In this document: positions 17,081 through 29,226 of the stretch, piece by piece | How the letters are laid out: each line of letters starts with the position of its first letter | Position numbering within the stretch: position 1 is the stretch's first letter | NCBI GenBank assembly: GCA_020248945.1 | Contig: JADCGQ010000018.1 | Coordinates: forward strand, 1 to 63,291 | DNA length: 63,291 nucleotides | From: Rubrivivax sp. | Lineage (GTDB): Bacteria > Pseudomonadota > Gammaproteobacteria > Burkholderiales > Burkholderiaceae_C | Reading direction: 5' to 3' | Notes under the pieces: model-generated | Seen by the model: the letters and a program-made list of their open reading frames with translations, nothing else | Told to the model about the DNA's origin: nothing | The model's database searches: none | Made by a program: the position numbers and the translations under genes

Positions 17081-17104
17081 ACCCCTAGGCCAGGAGTCGA
17101 GCCC

Positions 17105-19861
<2,757 letters not shown>

Positions 19862-20017
19862 ACACCCTCGGGGCGCGTTGCAGCCGCAACGCGAGGTAAC
19901 GCTGGCGTGGGTGCGTCAGAAGTCGCTACAGAACCAGGCGGGTGCTGCCGACAATGCGTCGAGCCATGCCACGCGCGCCGATCCCGGCCGCTGCATCGGC
20001 ACGCCGGAGATCCCCCC

Positions 20018-21781
20018 GTGAGCTTCAGACTGCCTGCCGCATCCCGTCGGCACGTGCTTGCTGCACTCGCCACGCTGACCCTGGCCGCTTGCGGTGGTGG
20101 TGGTGGCGACGGTGGCACGCCGCCTCCTGCACCTTCACCGCCGCCCCCGGTCGTCGAGCTTCCGCCGACGCGGGCCGATGCTGCGCGCTTCCTGTCGCAG
20201 GCCAGCATGGGGCCGACCGAGAGCGACATCGACCGCGTCGTGAGCCTCGGCTACCGCGGCTGGGTCGACGAGCAACTGGCGCGCCCGGCCACCTCGCACC
20301 GCAGCTTCTGGGAAACGCGCGACGCGGCCATCCGCACCGCCACGCCCGGCTCCACCGCCGGCGCCGACCAGGTGATCGAGAGCTTCTGGAAGCAGGCCGT
20401 CACCGGCGAAGACCAGCTGCGCCAGCGCATGGTGTGGGCGCTGGCCCAGATCTTCGTCATCTCGATGGCCGACGACGCCGTGGGCCAGAACCCGCGCGCC
20501 GTGGCCGCCTGGCTCGACATGCTCGGCGAGAAGGGCCTGGGCAACTACCGCGATCTGCTCGAGAGCGTGTCGCTGCACCCGATGATGGGCGTGTACCTCA
20601 CACACCTGCGCAACCAGAAGGCCGATGCGCGCAGCGGCCGCGTGCCCGACGAGAACTACGCGCGCGAGGTCATGCAGCTGTTCACCATCGGCCTGGTCGA
20701 GCTCAACGAGGACGGCTCGGCGCGCCTGGTGGGCGGCAGCCCCGTCGACACCTACGGCAGCGCCGACATCAGCGGCATCGCCCGTGTCTTCACCGGCTGG
20801 AGCTGGACCTGCCCCGACGGGCCCGACAACAACTGCTTCAGCCAGGGCAGCGTGGGGGGCGTCTCCGACCCCGACCGCACCTTCAAGCCGATGATCGGCT
20901 ACGCCCAGTACCACAGCCCCGAGGTGAAGACCTTCCTGGGCACGACGATCCCGGCACAGACCGGGCGCATCGACCCCGAGGCCAGCCTGCGCGTGGCGCT
21001 GGACACGCTGGCCAACCACCCCAACGTCGGGCCGTTCATCGGCCGCCAGCTGATCCAGCGGCTCGTCACGAGCAACCCGAGCCCCGCCTACGTGCGCGAC
21101 GTGGCCCGCGTCTGGGCCAACAACGGCAGCGGCGTGCGCGGCGATCTGAAGGCCGTCGTACGCGCCATCCTGCTGCACCCCGAGGCGCGCGCCGCCGCCA
21201 CCGACAGCAGCGGCAAGCTGCGCGAGCCCGTGCTGCGCATGGCGGCGATGTTGCGTGCCCTCGATGCCCGCAGCGACACCGGCTGGTGGCGCGTGGGCAA
21301 CACCGACAACCCCGGCACCTCGCTCGGCCAGACGCCGATGCGCTCGCCCTCGGTCTTCAACTACTACCGCCCGGGCTACGTGGCCCCCGGCACGGCCAGC
21401 GCGGCACGCGGCCTGGCGGCGCCCGAGCTGCAGATCGCGCACGAAACCAGCGCCGCCGGCTACGTGAACTTCATGCGCGACGCCGTGTCGCAGGGCGTGG
21501 GTGCCAGCAACACCATCGCCGGTGTCACGCGCCGCGACATCCAGATCGACTGGACCGCCGAACTCGCCTTGGCCACCGACGCCGCCGCACTGGTCGACCG
21601 CGTGTTCGGCAATCTGCTGCCCCATGCGCCACCCAGCGCCGCGCTGCGCAGCGAGATCGTGGCCGCGGTGGGCGCCATCGTCGTGCCCACCACCGGCAGC
21701 ACCGCCACGGCGCTGCGCAACCGCGTCTATGCCGCCGTCCTGCTGACGCTCGTCAGCCCCGAATTCCAGGTGCAGCGATGA
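20018..21781 (+). CDS. DUF1800-family secreted protein (lipoprotein)
   Basis: The 587-residue product begins with a signal ending LTLAACGGGGG, a lipobox followed by a glycine linker and a proline-rich spacer, so it is a likely lipoprotein. The rest is a DUF1800 domain: ADAARFLSQASMGPTESDI, QRMVWALAQIFVIS, NYAREVMQLFTIGLVELNEDG and RVFTGWSW. Start is GTG with CGGAGA just before; the longer frame upstream has no signal. It overlaps by four bases the DUF1501 gene that follows; these two families nearly always occur as a pair and act outside the cytoplasm. Their molecular role is not established. Confidence 0.9.
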   Translation: MSFRLPAASRRHVLAALATLTLAACGGGGGDGGTPPPAPSPPPPVVELPPTRADAARFLSQASMGPTESDIDRVVSLGYRGWVDEQLARPATSHRSFWETRDAAIRTATPGSTAGADQVIESFWKQAVTGEDQLRQRMVWALAQIFVISMADDAVGQNPRAVAAWLDMLGEKGLGNYRDLLESVSLHPMMGVYLTHLRNQKADARSGRVPDENYAREVMQLFTIGLVELNEDGSARLVGGSPVDTYGSADISGIARVFTGWSWTCPDGPDNNCFSQGSVGGVSDPDRTFKPMIGYAQYHSPEVKTFLGTTIPAQTGRIDPEASLRVALDTLANHPNVGPFIGRQLIQRLVTSNPSPAYVRDVARVWANNGSGVRGDLKAVVRAILLHPEARAAATDSSGKLREPVLRMAAMLRALDARSDTGWWRVGNTDNPGTSLGQTPMRSPSVFNYYRPGYVAPGTASAARGLAAPELQIAHETSAAGYVNFMRDAVSQGVGASNTIAGVTRRDIQIDWTAELALATDAAALVDRVFGNLLPHAPPSAALRSEIVAAVGAIVVPTTGSTATALRNRVYAAVLLTLVSPEFQVQR

Positions 21782-23370
21782 CAACCAGCTCCCGCATCCG
21801 TTCCATGCCCGCCGTCGACACCACGCACCGTGCCGGCCGCCGCGTCTTCCTGCGCCAGGCCGGCGCCTTGTCGGCGCTGGCCGGCACCGGCGCGCCGCTG
21901 GCGCTGGGCCTGATGGCCGCCGGCGATAGCGCCGCCCAGACGGCCACCGACTACCGCGCCATCGTCTGCGTGTTCCTGTTCGGCGGCAACGACAGCTTCA
22001 ACATGGTGCTGCCCACCGACAGCGCCAGCTTCGCCGCCTACAGCGCCACGCGCAACCAGGCGCCGGACTCGATTGCCCTGCTCGCGCCGGGCACCGCGGC
22101 CGTGCCGGGTGCCACGGCCGGCTCGCCGGCGCGGCTGGGTGGCGTGCTGCCCATCGCGCCGATCGACGCCCAGGGTCGCGCGTTTGCGCTGCACCCGCTG
22201 ATGGGGCGCCTGGTACCGATGTTCAATACCGATCGCCGCCTGGCCATCCTGCCCAACATCGGCCCGCTGGTGGTGCCGACGACCAAGGCCCAGTTCCCGC
22301 AGCCCAACCACCCGCGGCCGGCCAGCCTGTTCTCGCACAACGACCAGCAGAACACCTGGCAGGCGCTGGGGCCCGAGGGCAGCACGCGCGGCTGGGGCGG
22401 CCGCATCGGCAACAGGCTCGCCGCCGGCAACACGCGCGCGGCCTTCACGACCATCTCGGCCGCGGGCAATGCGGTGTTCCTGGCCGGCGACACCGTGCGC
22501 CAGTACCAGCTGGGCACCAATGGCGCCACGCGCCTGGCGGCCGATGCGTCGGGCAACACCTTCGGCTCGGCCGCGGTCACGGCGGCGCTGGAGCGCATCG
22601 TCTCGCGCAGCCGCGGCAGCCATGTACTCGAGGCCGATCTGGCGGCCGTGTCGCAGCGCGCCATCGACGCCGAGATGCAGCTGCGCACGACGCTCACCCC
22701 CGCCGGCCAGGCCCCGTTCGGCACGCCGCCGGCCAGCGGCGGCTACAACGCCAGCAACGACCCGCTGCTGCGCTACACGAGCCCGATCAACGGCACCGTC
22801 ACGGCCAACAACCTGGCGCAGCAGCTGCAGGTGGTGGCCCGCATGATCGACGCCGGCCTGCGCGGCGCCACCGGCGTGCGCCGGCAGGTGTTCTTCGTCA
22901 GCATGGGCGGCTTCGACAACCATGACCTGCAGAACCGCAACCACAGCGACCTGATGGCGCGGCTGGCCCACGCACTGGGCTACTTCGACGGCGTGCTCGG
23001 CGGCCTGGGCGCGCAGGGCAACGTCACCACGTTCACGGCCAGCGACTTCGGCCGCACCTTCACCAGCAACGGCGACGGCACGGACCACGGCTGGGGCTCG
23101 CACCACTTCGTGATGGGCGGCGCGGTGCGCGGCGGCAACCTCTACGGCCGCTTCCCGACACTGGCCACCAAGAACCCCGGCAACAACAACTTCGACGGCA
23201 GCCCCGACCAGCTGGGCAACGGCAGCCTGCTGCCCACCACCAGCGTCGACCAGCTCGGCGCCACGCTGGCGCGCTGGATGGGGCTGAGCGCGGCCGATGC
23301 GCTGGAGATCTTCCCCAACCTCGCCAACTGGAACAGCAGCGCGCGCGACCTCGGGTTCCTCACGGCCTGA
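21778..23370 (+). CDS. DUF1501-family protein with twin-arginine signal
   Basis: This 530-residue protein starts with a leader including GRRVFLRQAGALSALAG, a twin-arginine export signal, and continues with the DUF1501 features VCVFLFGGNDSFNMVLPTD, PNHPRPASLFSHNDQQNTW, VFFVSMGGFDNHDLQN and SDFGRTFTSNGDGTDHGWG. The family resembles alkaline-phosphatase-fold/sulfatase proteins in having metal-ligand-like Asp and His. Start ATG overlaps the DUF1800 stop (ATGA), so the two are co-translated. It should be exported folded and work with DUF1800 at the cell surface or periplasm. The substrate is unknown. Confidence 0.9.
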   Translation: MTTSSRIRSMPAVDTTHRAGRRVFLRQAGALSALAGTGAPLALGLMAAGDSAAQTATDYRAIVCVFLFGGNDSFNMVLPTDSASFAAYSATRNQAPDSIALLAPGTAAVPGATAGSPARLGGVLPIAPIDAQGRAFALHPLMGRLVPMFNTDRRLAILPNIGPLVVPTTKAQFPQPNHPRPASLFSHNDQQNTWQALGPEGSTRGWGGRIGNRLAAGNTRAAFTTISAAGNAVFLAGDTVRQYQLGTNGATRLAADASGNTFGSAAVTAALERIVSRSRGSHVLEADLAAVSQRAIDAEMQLRTTLTPAGQAPFGTPPASGGYNASNDPLLRYTSPINGTVTANNLAQQLQVVARMIDAGLRGATGVRRQVFFVSMGGFDNHDLQNRNHSDLMARLAHALGYFDGVLGGLGAQGNVTTFTASDFGRTFTSNGDGTDHGWGSHHFVMGGAVRGGNLYGRFPTLATKNPGNNNFDGSPDQLGNGSLLPTTSVDQLGATLARWMGLSAADALEIFPNLANWNSSARDLGFLTA

Positions 23371-23401
23371 TGCGCCGCAGGCGCGGCTCAAAATGCCGCG
23401 C

Positions 23402-24346
23402 ATGAAGACTCCGTTCTCCGCTTCGCTGGCGGCATGGGCGATGGCCGCCTGTGCGGGGACCAGCGCCCTCGTGAGCGCCTCCGCGCAAGCCGCCGAGCCG
23501 CCACTGCCCGCGGTGGCCGTAGGCCGCATCGAGCGCCTCGCGCTGCCGCCCTCGCGGCACGTGGATGCACGCCCGGTGGACGTGTGGCTGCCGGCTGACT
23601 ACACCCCCGCGCGCCGCCACGCCGTGCTGTACGTGCACGACGGACAGATGATGTTCGATGAGCGCATCACCTGGAACAAGCAGGCCTGGCACATCCACCT
23701 CGCGGTGGACCGGCTGGTGCGCGCGGGCCGCATCCCGCCCACGCTGGTGGTGGGCGTGTGGAACAACGGCGAGCGCCGGCGCAGCGAGTACTACCCCGAG
23801 AAGTTCCTGCCCTACCTGGCCGAGCCGGTGCGCCAGCGTCTGGTGGCCGAAGGCCTGGCCGGCCAGCCGCGCGCCGATGCCTACCTGCGCTTCCTGGTCG
23901 AGGAGCTCAAGCCCGCCATCGACGCGCGCTTCGCCACCCACCCGGGCCGCGCCCACACCGCGGTGCTGGGCTCCAGCATGGGCGGCCTGATCTCGGTGTA
24001 CGCGCTCAGCGAGTACCCGCAGGTGTTCGGCGGTGCCGCGGGCCTGTCCACGCACTGGGTCGGTGGCTTCCAGCCCAATGCCGCGCTGCCGCTGGCCGCC
24101 TTCGAGTACCTGCGCGACCATCTGCCCGCCGCCGACGGCCAACGCCGCCTGTACATGGACCACGGCACCACCGAGCTCGACGCGATCTACGCGCCGTACC
24201 AGGCCTTCGTCGACGAGATCGTGCGCGAGCGCGGCTACACCTCGCGCGACAGTGCCTCGCGGGTGTTTGCCGGCACCGGCCACAACGAGCGCGCCTGGGC
24301 CGAGCGCGTGCACCTGGCGATCGAGTTCCTGCTCGGTGGCCGTTAG
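23402..24346 (+). CDS. Secreted alpha/beta-hydrolase, esterase-D-like
   Basis: The 314-residue protein has a signal peptide (MKTPFSASLAAWAMAACAG to SASAQA). The mature part is a putative-esterase domain: VLYVHDGQMMFDERITW near the N-terminus, nucleophile elbow VLGSSMGGLIS, and a late GTGHNERAWAERVHLAIEFLL that supplies the catalytic His. The family includes feruloyl esterases, siderophore esterases (Fes/IroE) and glycogen-associated proteins, so the substrate is not fixed. An ATG nine bases upstream (23393) is an equal alternative. It follows the DUF1501 gene after 31 bases and may share its transcript. Confidence 0.85.
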   Translation: MKTPFSASLAAWAMAACAGTSALVSASAQAAEPPLPAVAVGRIERLALPPSRHVDARPVDVWLPADYTPARRHAVLYVHDGQMMFDERITWNKQAWHIHLAVDRLVRAGRIPPTLVVGVWNNGERRRSEYYPEKFLPYLAEPVRQRLVAEGLAGQPRADAYLRFLVEELKPAIDARFATHPGRAHTAVLGSSMGGLISVYALSEYPQVFGGAAGLSTHWVGGFQPNAALPLAAFEYLRDHLPAADGQRRLYMDHGTTELDAIYAPYQAFVDEIVRERGYTSRDSASRVFAGTGHNERAWAERVHLAIEFLLGGR

Positions 24347-24375
24347 CGCCATGAGATGGCGCGCAAGATGAAGCC

Positions 24376-24717
24376 ATGACCCCGGCGATGCAGCCCCTGG
24401 CCGGCTGGGTGCCGCGCTGCGGCGACGAGCTCGTGGCCCGCACCCGCGACTTCCACGCGCAGGTGGCCCGCCGCCGCAGCGTGCGCGAGTTCGACAGGCG
24501 GCCGGTGCCGCGCGAGGTGATCGAGCACGTGCTGCGCGCCGCCGGCACGCGCTACCGCCACTGCGACGTGCCCGAAAGCGTGGGCACGGCATCGGCGTGC
24601 TGGTGACGGCACTGCACCAGGCAGGCCTCGCGACGCTGACGCACACAGCCAGCCCGATGGGCGCTCTCACCGAGCTGTGCGGCCGCCCCGACAACGAACG
24701 GCCCGTGGTGCTCTCAG
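24376..24717 (+). pseudogene. Nitroreductase-family remnant (internal deletion, frameshift, lost 3' end)
   Basis: The first 60 codons encode the N-terminus of a nitroreductase (RRRSVREFDRRPVPREVIEHVLRAAGT). The sequence then jumps to what in intact relatives lies about 100 residues later (DVPESVG), shifts frame at about 24585, and continues in another frame as GIGVLVTALHQAGLATLTHT, SPMGALTELCGRPDNERPVVL before losing all likeness at about 24717. FMN-binding core residues of the middle third are gone, so it cannot be functional. It is wedged against the 3' end of the convergent caspase gene. Confidence 0.8.
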
Positions 24718-24729
24718 GCCGGCGCCGCG

Positions 24730-25662
24730 TCAGGGTCGGAACGCCGGCGCCGCCACCAGCGCGGCGGCATCGGCCGGCGGCCCGAGCACGAACAGGTTCG
24801 GGCTCTGGCTCGGCGGCATCGCGGCGCGCACCTGGGCGTGCAGTTGCGCATAGCTGCCTGCAAAGCGGCCGTGGTTCCAGGTGCGCAGCAGCTGCTCGGT
24901 GAAGGCGCCGTTGTTCTCGCCGTCCATCGAGAACTGGTTGTCCTGGCAGCCGGATATCAGCAGCACCGCCGGCTTGAACGGCCCCGTGAGCGTGAGCGCC
25001 TGCGCCGCCGGGCCGGTGACGGCCACCTGCGCGAGCGCGGCGTCGGGGTCGTCGGCGCGCGCGGCCGCCGCGGCCTTGAAGACGGCGCTCTGCAGCCCGT
25101 CGTACAGCGCCTCGTGTGCCGAGTAGACCCGCTGCGCCACGCCATCGGGCATGAGGCGCGCGCGCTGGCCCGGCGGCGGTGGTGGCGGGATGCGCGCCCG
25201 CGTCACGCTGCCGCTGTGGCAGCTGTCGGAGACGACCAGCACGCGCACGCCGCGGCCGAACCGGCTGAGCTCGAAGTAGAGCTCGTCGTCGATCAGCTGG
25301 CCGTCCCAGAGGCACCAGGTCTCGTCCTTGCGGTCGGGCTCGTCGCGGTTGGTGTCGGGCACCTGGCCGCCGTGGCCGGAGAAGCTCATGAAGAAGAGGT
25401 CGCCGGCCTTCAGCGCCTTGGCGGCGGCACGCATGGCCTTCAGCACGGCCGCACGGGTGGCGCGCTTGGTGAGCAGCGTCGTCGGTGTCATGCCCTGCTT
25501 CTTGGCCAGCGCCGTCATGTCGCGCGCATCGAACTCGCAGGCGGCAAGCGGGCCTTCCCAGCCTTCGTAGTGCGCGGCGCTGACGGTGTTGAGGCCGAGG
25601 TGCAGCGACAAGGCGCGGGGCTTCGGGGTGGTCTTGCGGGGGGTCTCGCGGGTCGTGGCCAT
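24730..25662 (-). CDS. Caspase-family (metacaspase-like) cysteine protease
   Basis: The 310-residue protein has a p20-like fold with the catalytic dyad in place: His97 in [11 protein letters not shown] and Cys148 in [12 protein letters not shown] second block, [28 protein letters not shown], matches the late substrate-pocket strand of bacterial metacaspases. There is no signal peptide and no extra domain, so it is a cytoplasmic, stand-alone caspase fold. The ATG at 25662 has AGGAGA before it; upstream codons look non-coding. Bacterial metacaspases often serve as effectors in defence or stress death when next to a sensor gene, but the neighbours here are a MATE exporter and a dead nitroreductase, so no partner is evident. 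Confidence 0.88.
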   Translation of the reverse strand: MATTRETPRKTTPKPRALSLHLGLNTVSAAHYEGWEGPLAACEFDARDMTALAKKQGMTPTTLLTKRATRAAVLKAMRAAAKALKAGDLFFMSFSGHGGQVPDTNRDEPDRKDETWCLWDGQLIDDELYFELSRFGRGVRVLVVSDSCHSGSVTRARIPPPPPPGQRARLMPDGVAQRVYSAHEALYDGLQSAVFKAAAAARADDPDAALAQVAVTGPAAQALTLTGPFKPAVLLISGCQDNQFSMDGENNGAFTEQLLRTWNHGRFAGSYAQLHAQVRAAMPPSQSPNLFVLGPPADAAALVAAPAFRP

Positions 25663-25751
25663 GTCGCAGGTCTCCTCGTGGGGCGTGATGCCTCTGCGAT
25701 GATGCGCCTGCGGCTCCGCGCTGCGCATCCCTAGCGCCGGACCCTGCGCCG

Positions 25752-27128
25752 ATGCCCCGAGCCGCTCCCGTCCACACGCCCTCACCCCGTCTCTTCTCGC
25801 TCGCAGCCCCGCTGCTGCTCGAGCTGCTGCTGGCGATGGGCGTGGGCATCGTCGGCACGGCGCTGGCCGCGCGCTTGTCCGATGCCTCCGGCGCCGGGTT
25901 TGCGCTGGCGCACCACGTGTTCGGCGCGCTGTTCCTGCTGTTCCGCATCATCGGCGCCGGTGCCGGCGTGGTGCTGACGCAGGCCCTGGGCGCCGGCCGC
26001 CGCGACGAGGCCGACCGCGTGGCGCGGGCGCTGCTGGGTGCCAGCACCTGGGTCGGCCTGGCGGTGGCGGTGCCGGCGGCGCTGGCGCCCGAGGCGCTGC
26101 TGCGGGTGCTCAATGCACCGGCCGAGGTGCTGCCGCTGGCGGCGCCGCTGCTGCTGGCACTGGCGCCGGTGCTGTTGCTCGACGCCTGGAGCGCCAGCCT
26201 CACCAGCGTGCTGCGCAGCCACCTGCGCGCGCGCGACACGCTGGCCGTGATGGCCGCGATGCAGACGTTGCAGCTGCTGCTGATGGGGCCGTTGATGCTG
26301 GGCTGGGGGCCGATGCCCGACGCCTGGGCGCTCGGGCTGCCGGGCTTCGCGCTCGCCGCGCTGCTGGCGCGGCTGCTCGCCATCGGGCTGCAGCTGGCGC
26401 TGTGGCGGGCGCGGCTGAGCCTGGTGCCGGTGGCCGGCGACTGGTGGCGCTGGCGCGGCCACGAGCTGGCCGCGGTGGCGCGCATCGGCCTGCCGGGCGC
26501 GGCCGAGAACATCGCCTACCGGCTGGCCTTCCTGGTGAGCATCGCCGTCGTCGGCCACATGGGCGCGGCGGCACTCGCCACGCACGCCTATGCCCAGCAG
26601 GTGATCATGATCGTGCTGCTGTTCGGCCTGGCCACCGGGCTGTCGGTGGAGGTGATCGTCGGCCATCTGGTCGGCGCCGGGCGGCTGCACGAGGCCCATG
26701 CACTGGTGAAGCGCGCCCTCGCGCGCGGCCTGGCCGTGAGCGTGGCGGTGGCCACCGTGGCCGCGCTGCTGGGGCCGTGGGTGATGGGCCTGTTCACGCA
26801 GGACGCGGCCATCGCCGCGGCAGCCGTGACGCTGCTGTGGTGGACGGTGCTGCTCGAGCCCGGCCGTACCTTCAACCTGGTCGTCATCAACGCGCTGCGC
26901 GCCACCGGTGATGCACGCTACCCGGTGCAGGTGGGCGCCGTGAGCATGCTCGTGGTGCTGGCCGGCGGCAGCTGGCTGCTGGGCGATGTGATGGGCCTGG
27001 GCCTGGTGGGCGTGTGGATCGCCTATGCGGCCGACGAGTGGCTGCGCGGGCTGCTGATGTGGCGGCGCTGGGTGAAGCTGCAGTGGGTGCCGATGGCGCG
27101 CGCGAGCCGCTGGGGGCTCGTGCGTTGA
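25752..27128 (+). CDS. MATE-family multidrug/sodium antiporter
   Basis: The 458-residue protein reads as twelve membrane helices in two homologous halves. Family features include [27 protein letters not shown] in helix 1 and [27 protein letters not shown] at the start of the second half. MATE proteins export cationic compounds using sodium or protons. The length is standard. It is divergent from the caspase gene with 89 bases between starts, and convergent with the S9 peptidase gene 39 bases downstream. The substrate cannot be deduced. Confidence 0.88.
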   Translation: MPRAAPVHTPSPRLFSLAAPLLLELLLAMGVGIVGTALAARLSDASGAGFALAHHVFGALFLLFRIIGAGAGVVLTQALGAGRRDEADRVARALLGASTWVGLAVAVPAALAPEALLRVLNAPAEVLPLAAPLLLALAPVLLLDAWSASLTSVLRSHLRARDTLAVMAAMQTLQLLLMGPLMLGWGPMPDAWALGLPGFALAALLARLLAIGLQLALWRARLSLVPVAGDWWRWRGHELAAVARIGLPGAAENIAYRLAFLVSIAVVGHMGAAALATHAYAQQVIMIVLLFGLATGLSVEVIVGHLVGAGRLHEAHALVKRALARGLAVSVAVATVAALLGPWVMGLFTQDAAIAAAAVTLLWWTVLLEPGRTFNLVVINALRATGDARYPVQVGAVSMLVVLAGGSWLLGDVMGLGLVGVWIAYAADEWLRGLLMWRRWVKLQWVPMARASRWGLVR

Positions 27129-27167
27129 TGGACGCGTCGGCCTCTCGCTGCTGCTGAAGCAGCGCGC

Positions 27168-29087
27168 TCAGCCCAGGTGCCGCCCCAGGAAGGCCACGAC
27201 GCGCTGCCACCATTGCACCTGCGTCTCGGGCTTGTACCAGCCGTGGCCCTCTTCGTCGTACTCGACGTACTCCACCGCCGGGTTATGCGTCTTCACGGCG
27301 GCGTAGAGTCGGCGGCCATGCTCCACCGGCACGCGGCGGTCGAGCTTGCCATGGCCGATGAGCAGCGGGTTGCGGATGCGCGCGGCCTGCTGCAGCGGTG
27401 AGGTGGCACGCAGCTGCTCGGCGTCCTTCTCGCGGTCGCCGATCATCTGCGGCATGCCGAAGTCCTTCCACACGCCCGGCGCGTCGCTCCAGTGCGCGGC
27501 GTACATCAGGTCGATGTCGCTGACGCCCACCCAGCTCACGGCGCAGCGGAACAGCTCGGGCTCCTTCACCAGCCCCATAAGCGCCGCATAGCCGCCGTAG
27601 CTGGCGCCGATGATCGCCACGCGCTTGGGGTCGGCGATGCCCTGCTGCATCAGCCAGCGCGCGCCGTCGGTGAGGTCGTCCTGCATCGCCAGGCCCCACT
27701 GCTTGAAGCTGCTGGTGAAGTGCCGCTTGCCGAAGCCGCTGCTGCCGCGGAACTCGGGCTGCAGCACGGCGTAGCCGCGCGAGGCCAGGAACTGCACGTC
27801 GCCCTGCCAGCCCCAGGTGCTGCCGCGAACCCAGGGCCCGCCGTGCACGTACACCACCAAGGGCAGGTTCTTCTTCGCGCCGCCCGGCGGCAGCGTCAGG
27901 TAGGCCGGGATCGACAACCCGTCGCGGGCCGCGTAGCGCACGAAGTCCATCGCCGCCATCTGCTCGGGCCGAACGGCGCGGCGCGACTGCCCCAGCAGCG
28001 TGAGCTGGCGCTCGCCGCGGTGCCACAGGAAGAAGCGCGAGGGGTGCACGTCGGAGTAGGCGTGCACCAGCACGTGTGGCGAGTTGCCGCGGCGCGGAGG
28101 CGTGATCACGTTGACGGTGGCGCCCAGGCGCTGGTCGATCTCGGCCTGCAGCGCCTTCATCTCGGGGTCGAGCCACACCGTCACCTCGGCGTCGGCAACG
28201 AAGCGAAAGCCGGCGAGCTGGTCGCCACGCCAGACGAGCTCGTGCGGGTCGATGTCGAAGCCGTCGACGGCCACCAGCGGCTTCTCGGCCATGCGGTTGG
28301 CCACCGGGTCGAAGCGGAACAGGGCCCGGGTGTCGCGGCCGGGGCTGGCCGTCACGAGCAGTTGGCCGTCGGGCAGCACGGCCTCGAGGCCGGGCAGGTC
28401 GCCGGTGAAGCGGTCGCTCTCGCGCAGCTGCTTCCACTGGCCTTGCGCGTCGCGCCAGTGCATCGCCGCGCGGCCTTCGCGCAGGGTGAGCGCGGCCCGC
28501 AGCTCGCCGCGGCCGTCGAGAAGCCAATGGTTGGTACGCGGCGGGTGCTCCACCGAGCGGTACCTGGCGCTGAGGGTGTCGATGAGCTGCAGGTTACCGA
28601 AGTCCTGCGCCTCCCAGTACGACACCGCCATCCAGCTGGAGTCCTGCGCACCCACCCCGGCGGGCCGCATGCCCCAGTGGTGATCCAGCGTGCGGTAGCG
28701 GCTGCCGTCGATGTTGACGGCCTGCATCTGCGTCGCGCCTTGGCTTCGCGCCAGCGAGTTGCGGAAGTCGTAGCCACGAAACACCACACGATCGTCGCTG
28801 ACCCAGTGGACCCAGCCGATGTCGAGGTCGGTCAGCCGCGCCACCGGCGTGAGCTGCCGCGTGGCCAGATCGACGATGACGAGCGCATGGCGGTGCTCCG
28901 CCGAGCCCACCACCACGGCGGCATGGCTGCCCGAGGGCGACAGCGTCGCCTGGATGAACGACGGGTTCTCGAAGAACAGCTCCGGCGGCAGCGGCCGGGC
29001 CGGCTGGGCCGGCTGGGCCGGGGAGAGCCGGGGTGCGGCCAGCAACGCAGCGGTGGCGATGGCGCGGCGGCGCGTGAACGACGGCAT
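27168..29087 (-). CDS. S9-family (prolyl oligopeptidase-type) peptidase, exported
   Basis: The 639-residue product begins MPSFTRRRAIATAALLAAPRL, an export signal with a twin-arginine look. Residues 35-370 form a beta-propeller-like region, and the C-terminal 260 residues are the alpha/beta-hydrolase: LVVYVHGGPWVRGS, the nucleophile IIGASYGGYAAL, LLIGHGKLDRRVPVEHGRR and the catalytic His in YDEEGHGWYKPE. It should cut oligopeptides or acyl-peptides in the periplasm. The start at 29087 was chosen because it gives a good signal; a longer frame exists but covers remnant sequence. It could follow the halogenase transcript on the same strand. Confidence 0.9.
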   Translation of the reverse strand: MPSFTRRRAIATAALLAAPRLSPAQPAQPARPLPPELFFENPSFIQATLSPSGSHAAVVVGSAEHRHALVIVDLATRQLTPVARLTDLDIGWVHWVSDDRVVFRGYDFRNSLARSQGATQMQAVNIDGSRYRTLDHHWGMRPAGVGAQDSSWMAVSYWEAQDFGNLQLIDTLSARYRSVEHPPRTNHWLLDGRGELRAALTLREGRAAMHWRDAQGQWKQLRESDRFTGDLPGLEAVLPDGQLLVTASPGRDTRALFRFDPVANRMAEKPLVAVDGFDIDPHELVWRGDQLAGFRFVADAEVTVWLDPEMKALQAEIDQRLGATVNVITPPRRGNSPHVLVHAYSDVHPSRFFLWHRGERQLTLLGQSRRAVRPEQMAAMDFVRYAARDGLSIPAYLTLPPGGAKKNLPLVVYVHGGPWVRGSTWGWQGDVQFLASRGYAVLQPEFRGSSGFGKRHFTSSFKQWGLAMQDDLTDGARWLMQQGIADPKRVAIIGASYGGYAALMGLVKEPELFRCAVSWVGVSDIDLMYAAHWSDAPGVWKDFGMPQMIGDREKDAEQLRATSPLQQAARIRNPLLIGHGKLDRRVPVEHGRRLYAAVKTHNPAVEYVEYDEEGHGWYKPETQVQWWQRVVAFLGRHLG

Positions 29088-29125
29088 CGATGCTCCTTCG
29101 CAGCGATTCTCGGAAGTTTGACGGG

Positions 29126-29188
29126 TCAGCTCTTCATGCCGCCGATGGCCAGCCCCGACAGCATCCGGTGATGGATCCGCAGGAACAC
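29126..29188 (-). pseudogene. Possible C-terminal remnant of a MalG-type sugar permease
   Basis: A 20-codon stretch ends RMLSGLAIGGMKS followed by TGA, with a stop codon two codons upstream of its beginning. The ending resembles the conserved C-terminus of CUT1 sugar ABC permeases (family pattern like YxVxGLTAGAVKG). It lies between the halogenase-like gene and the S9 peptidase on the same strand, in a glucan-use locus, where an inner-membrane maltodextrin importer would be expected. Only the tail is left. The match is short, so this is tentative. Confidence 0.3.
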
Positions 29189-29226
29189 TGCTCATGGGTC
29201 GGGCACCAGACTCGAGCCGGCGGCGA

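Noticed and set aside
19875..19892. Hairpin GCGTTGC/GCAACGC after metH as a terminator
   Set aside because: The 7-bp stem is perfect but no T-run follows, so termination is not supported.
27147..27163. GCTGCT/AGCAGC hairpin between the MATE and S9 genes
   Set aside because: Short stem, no T-run on either strand, and likely by chance in CTG-rich DNA.
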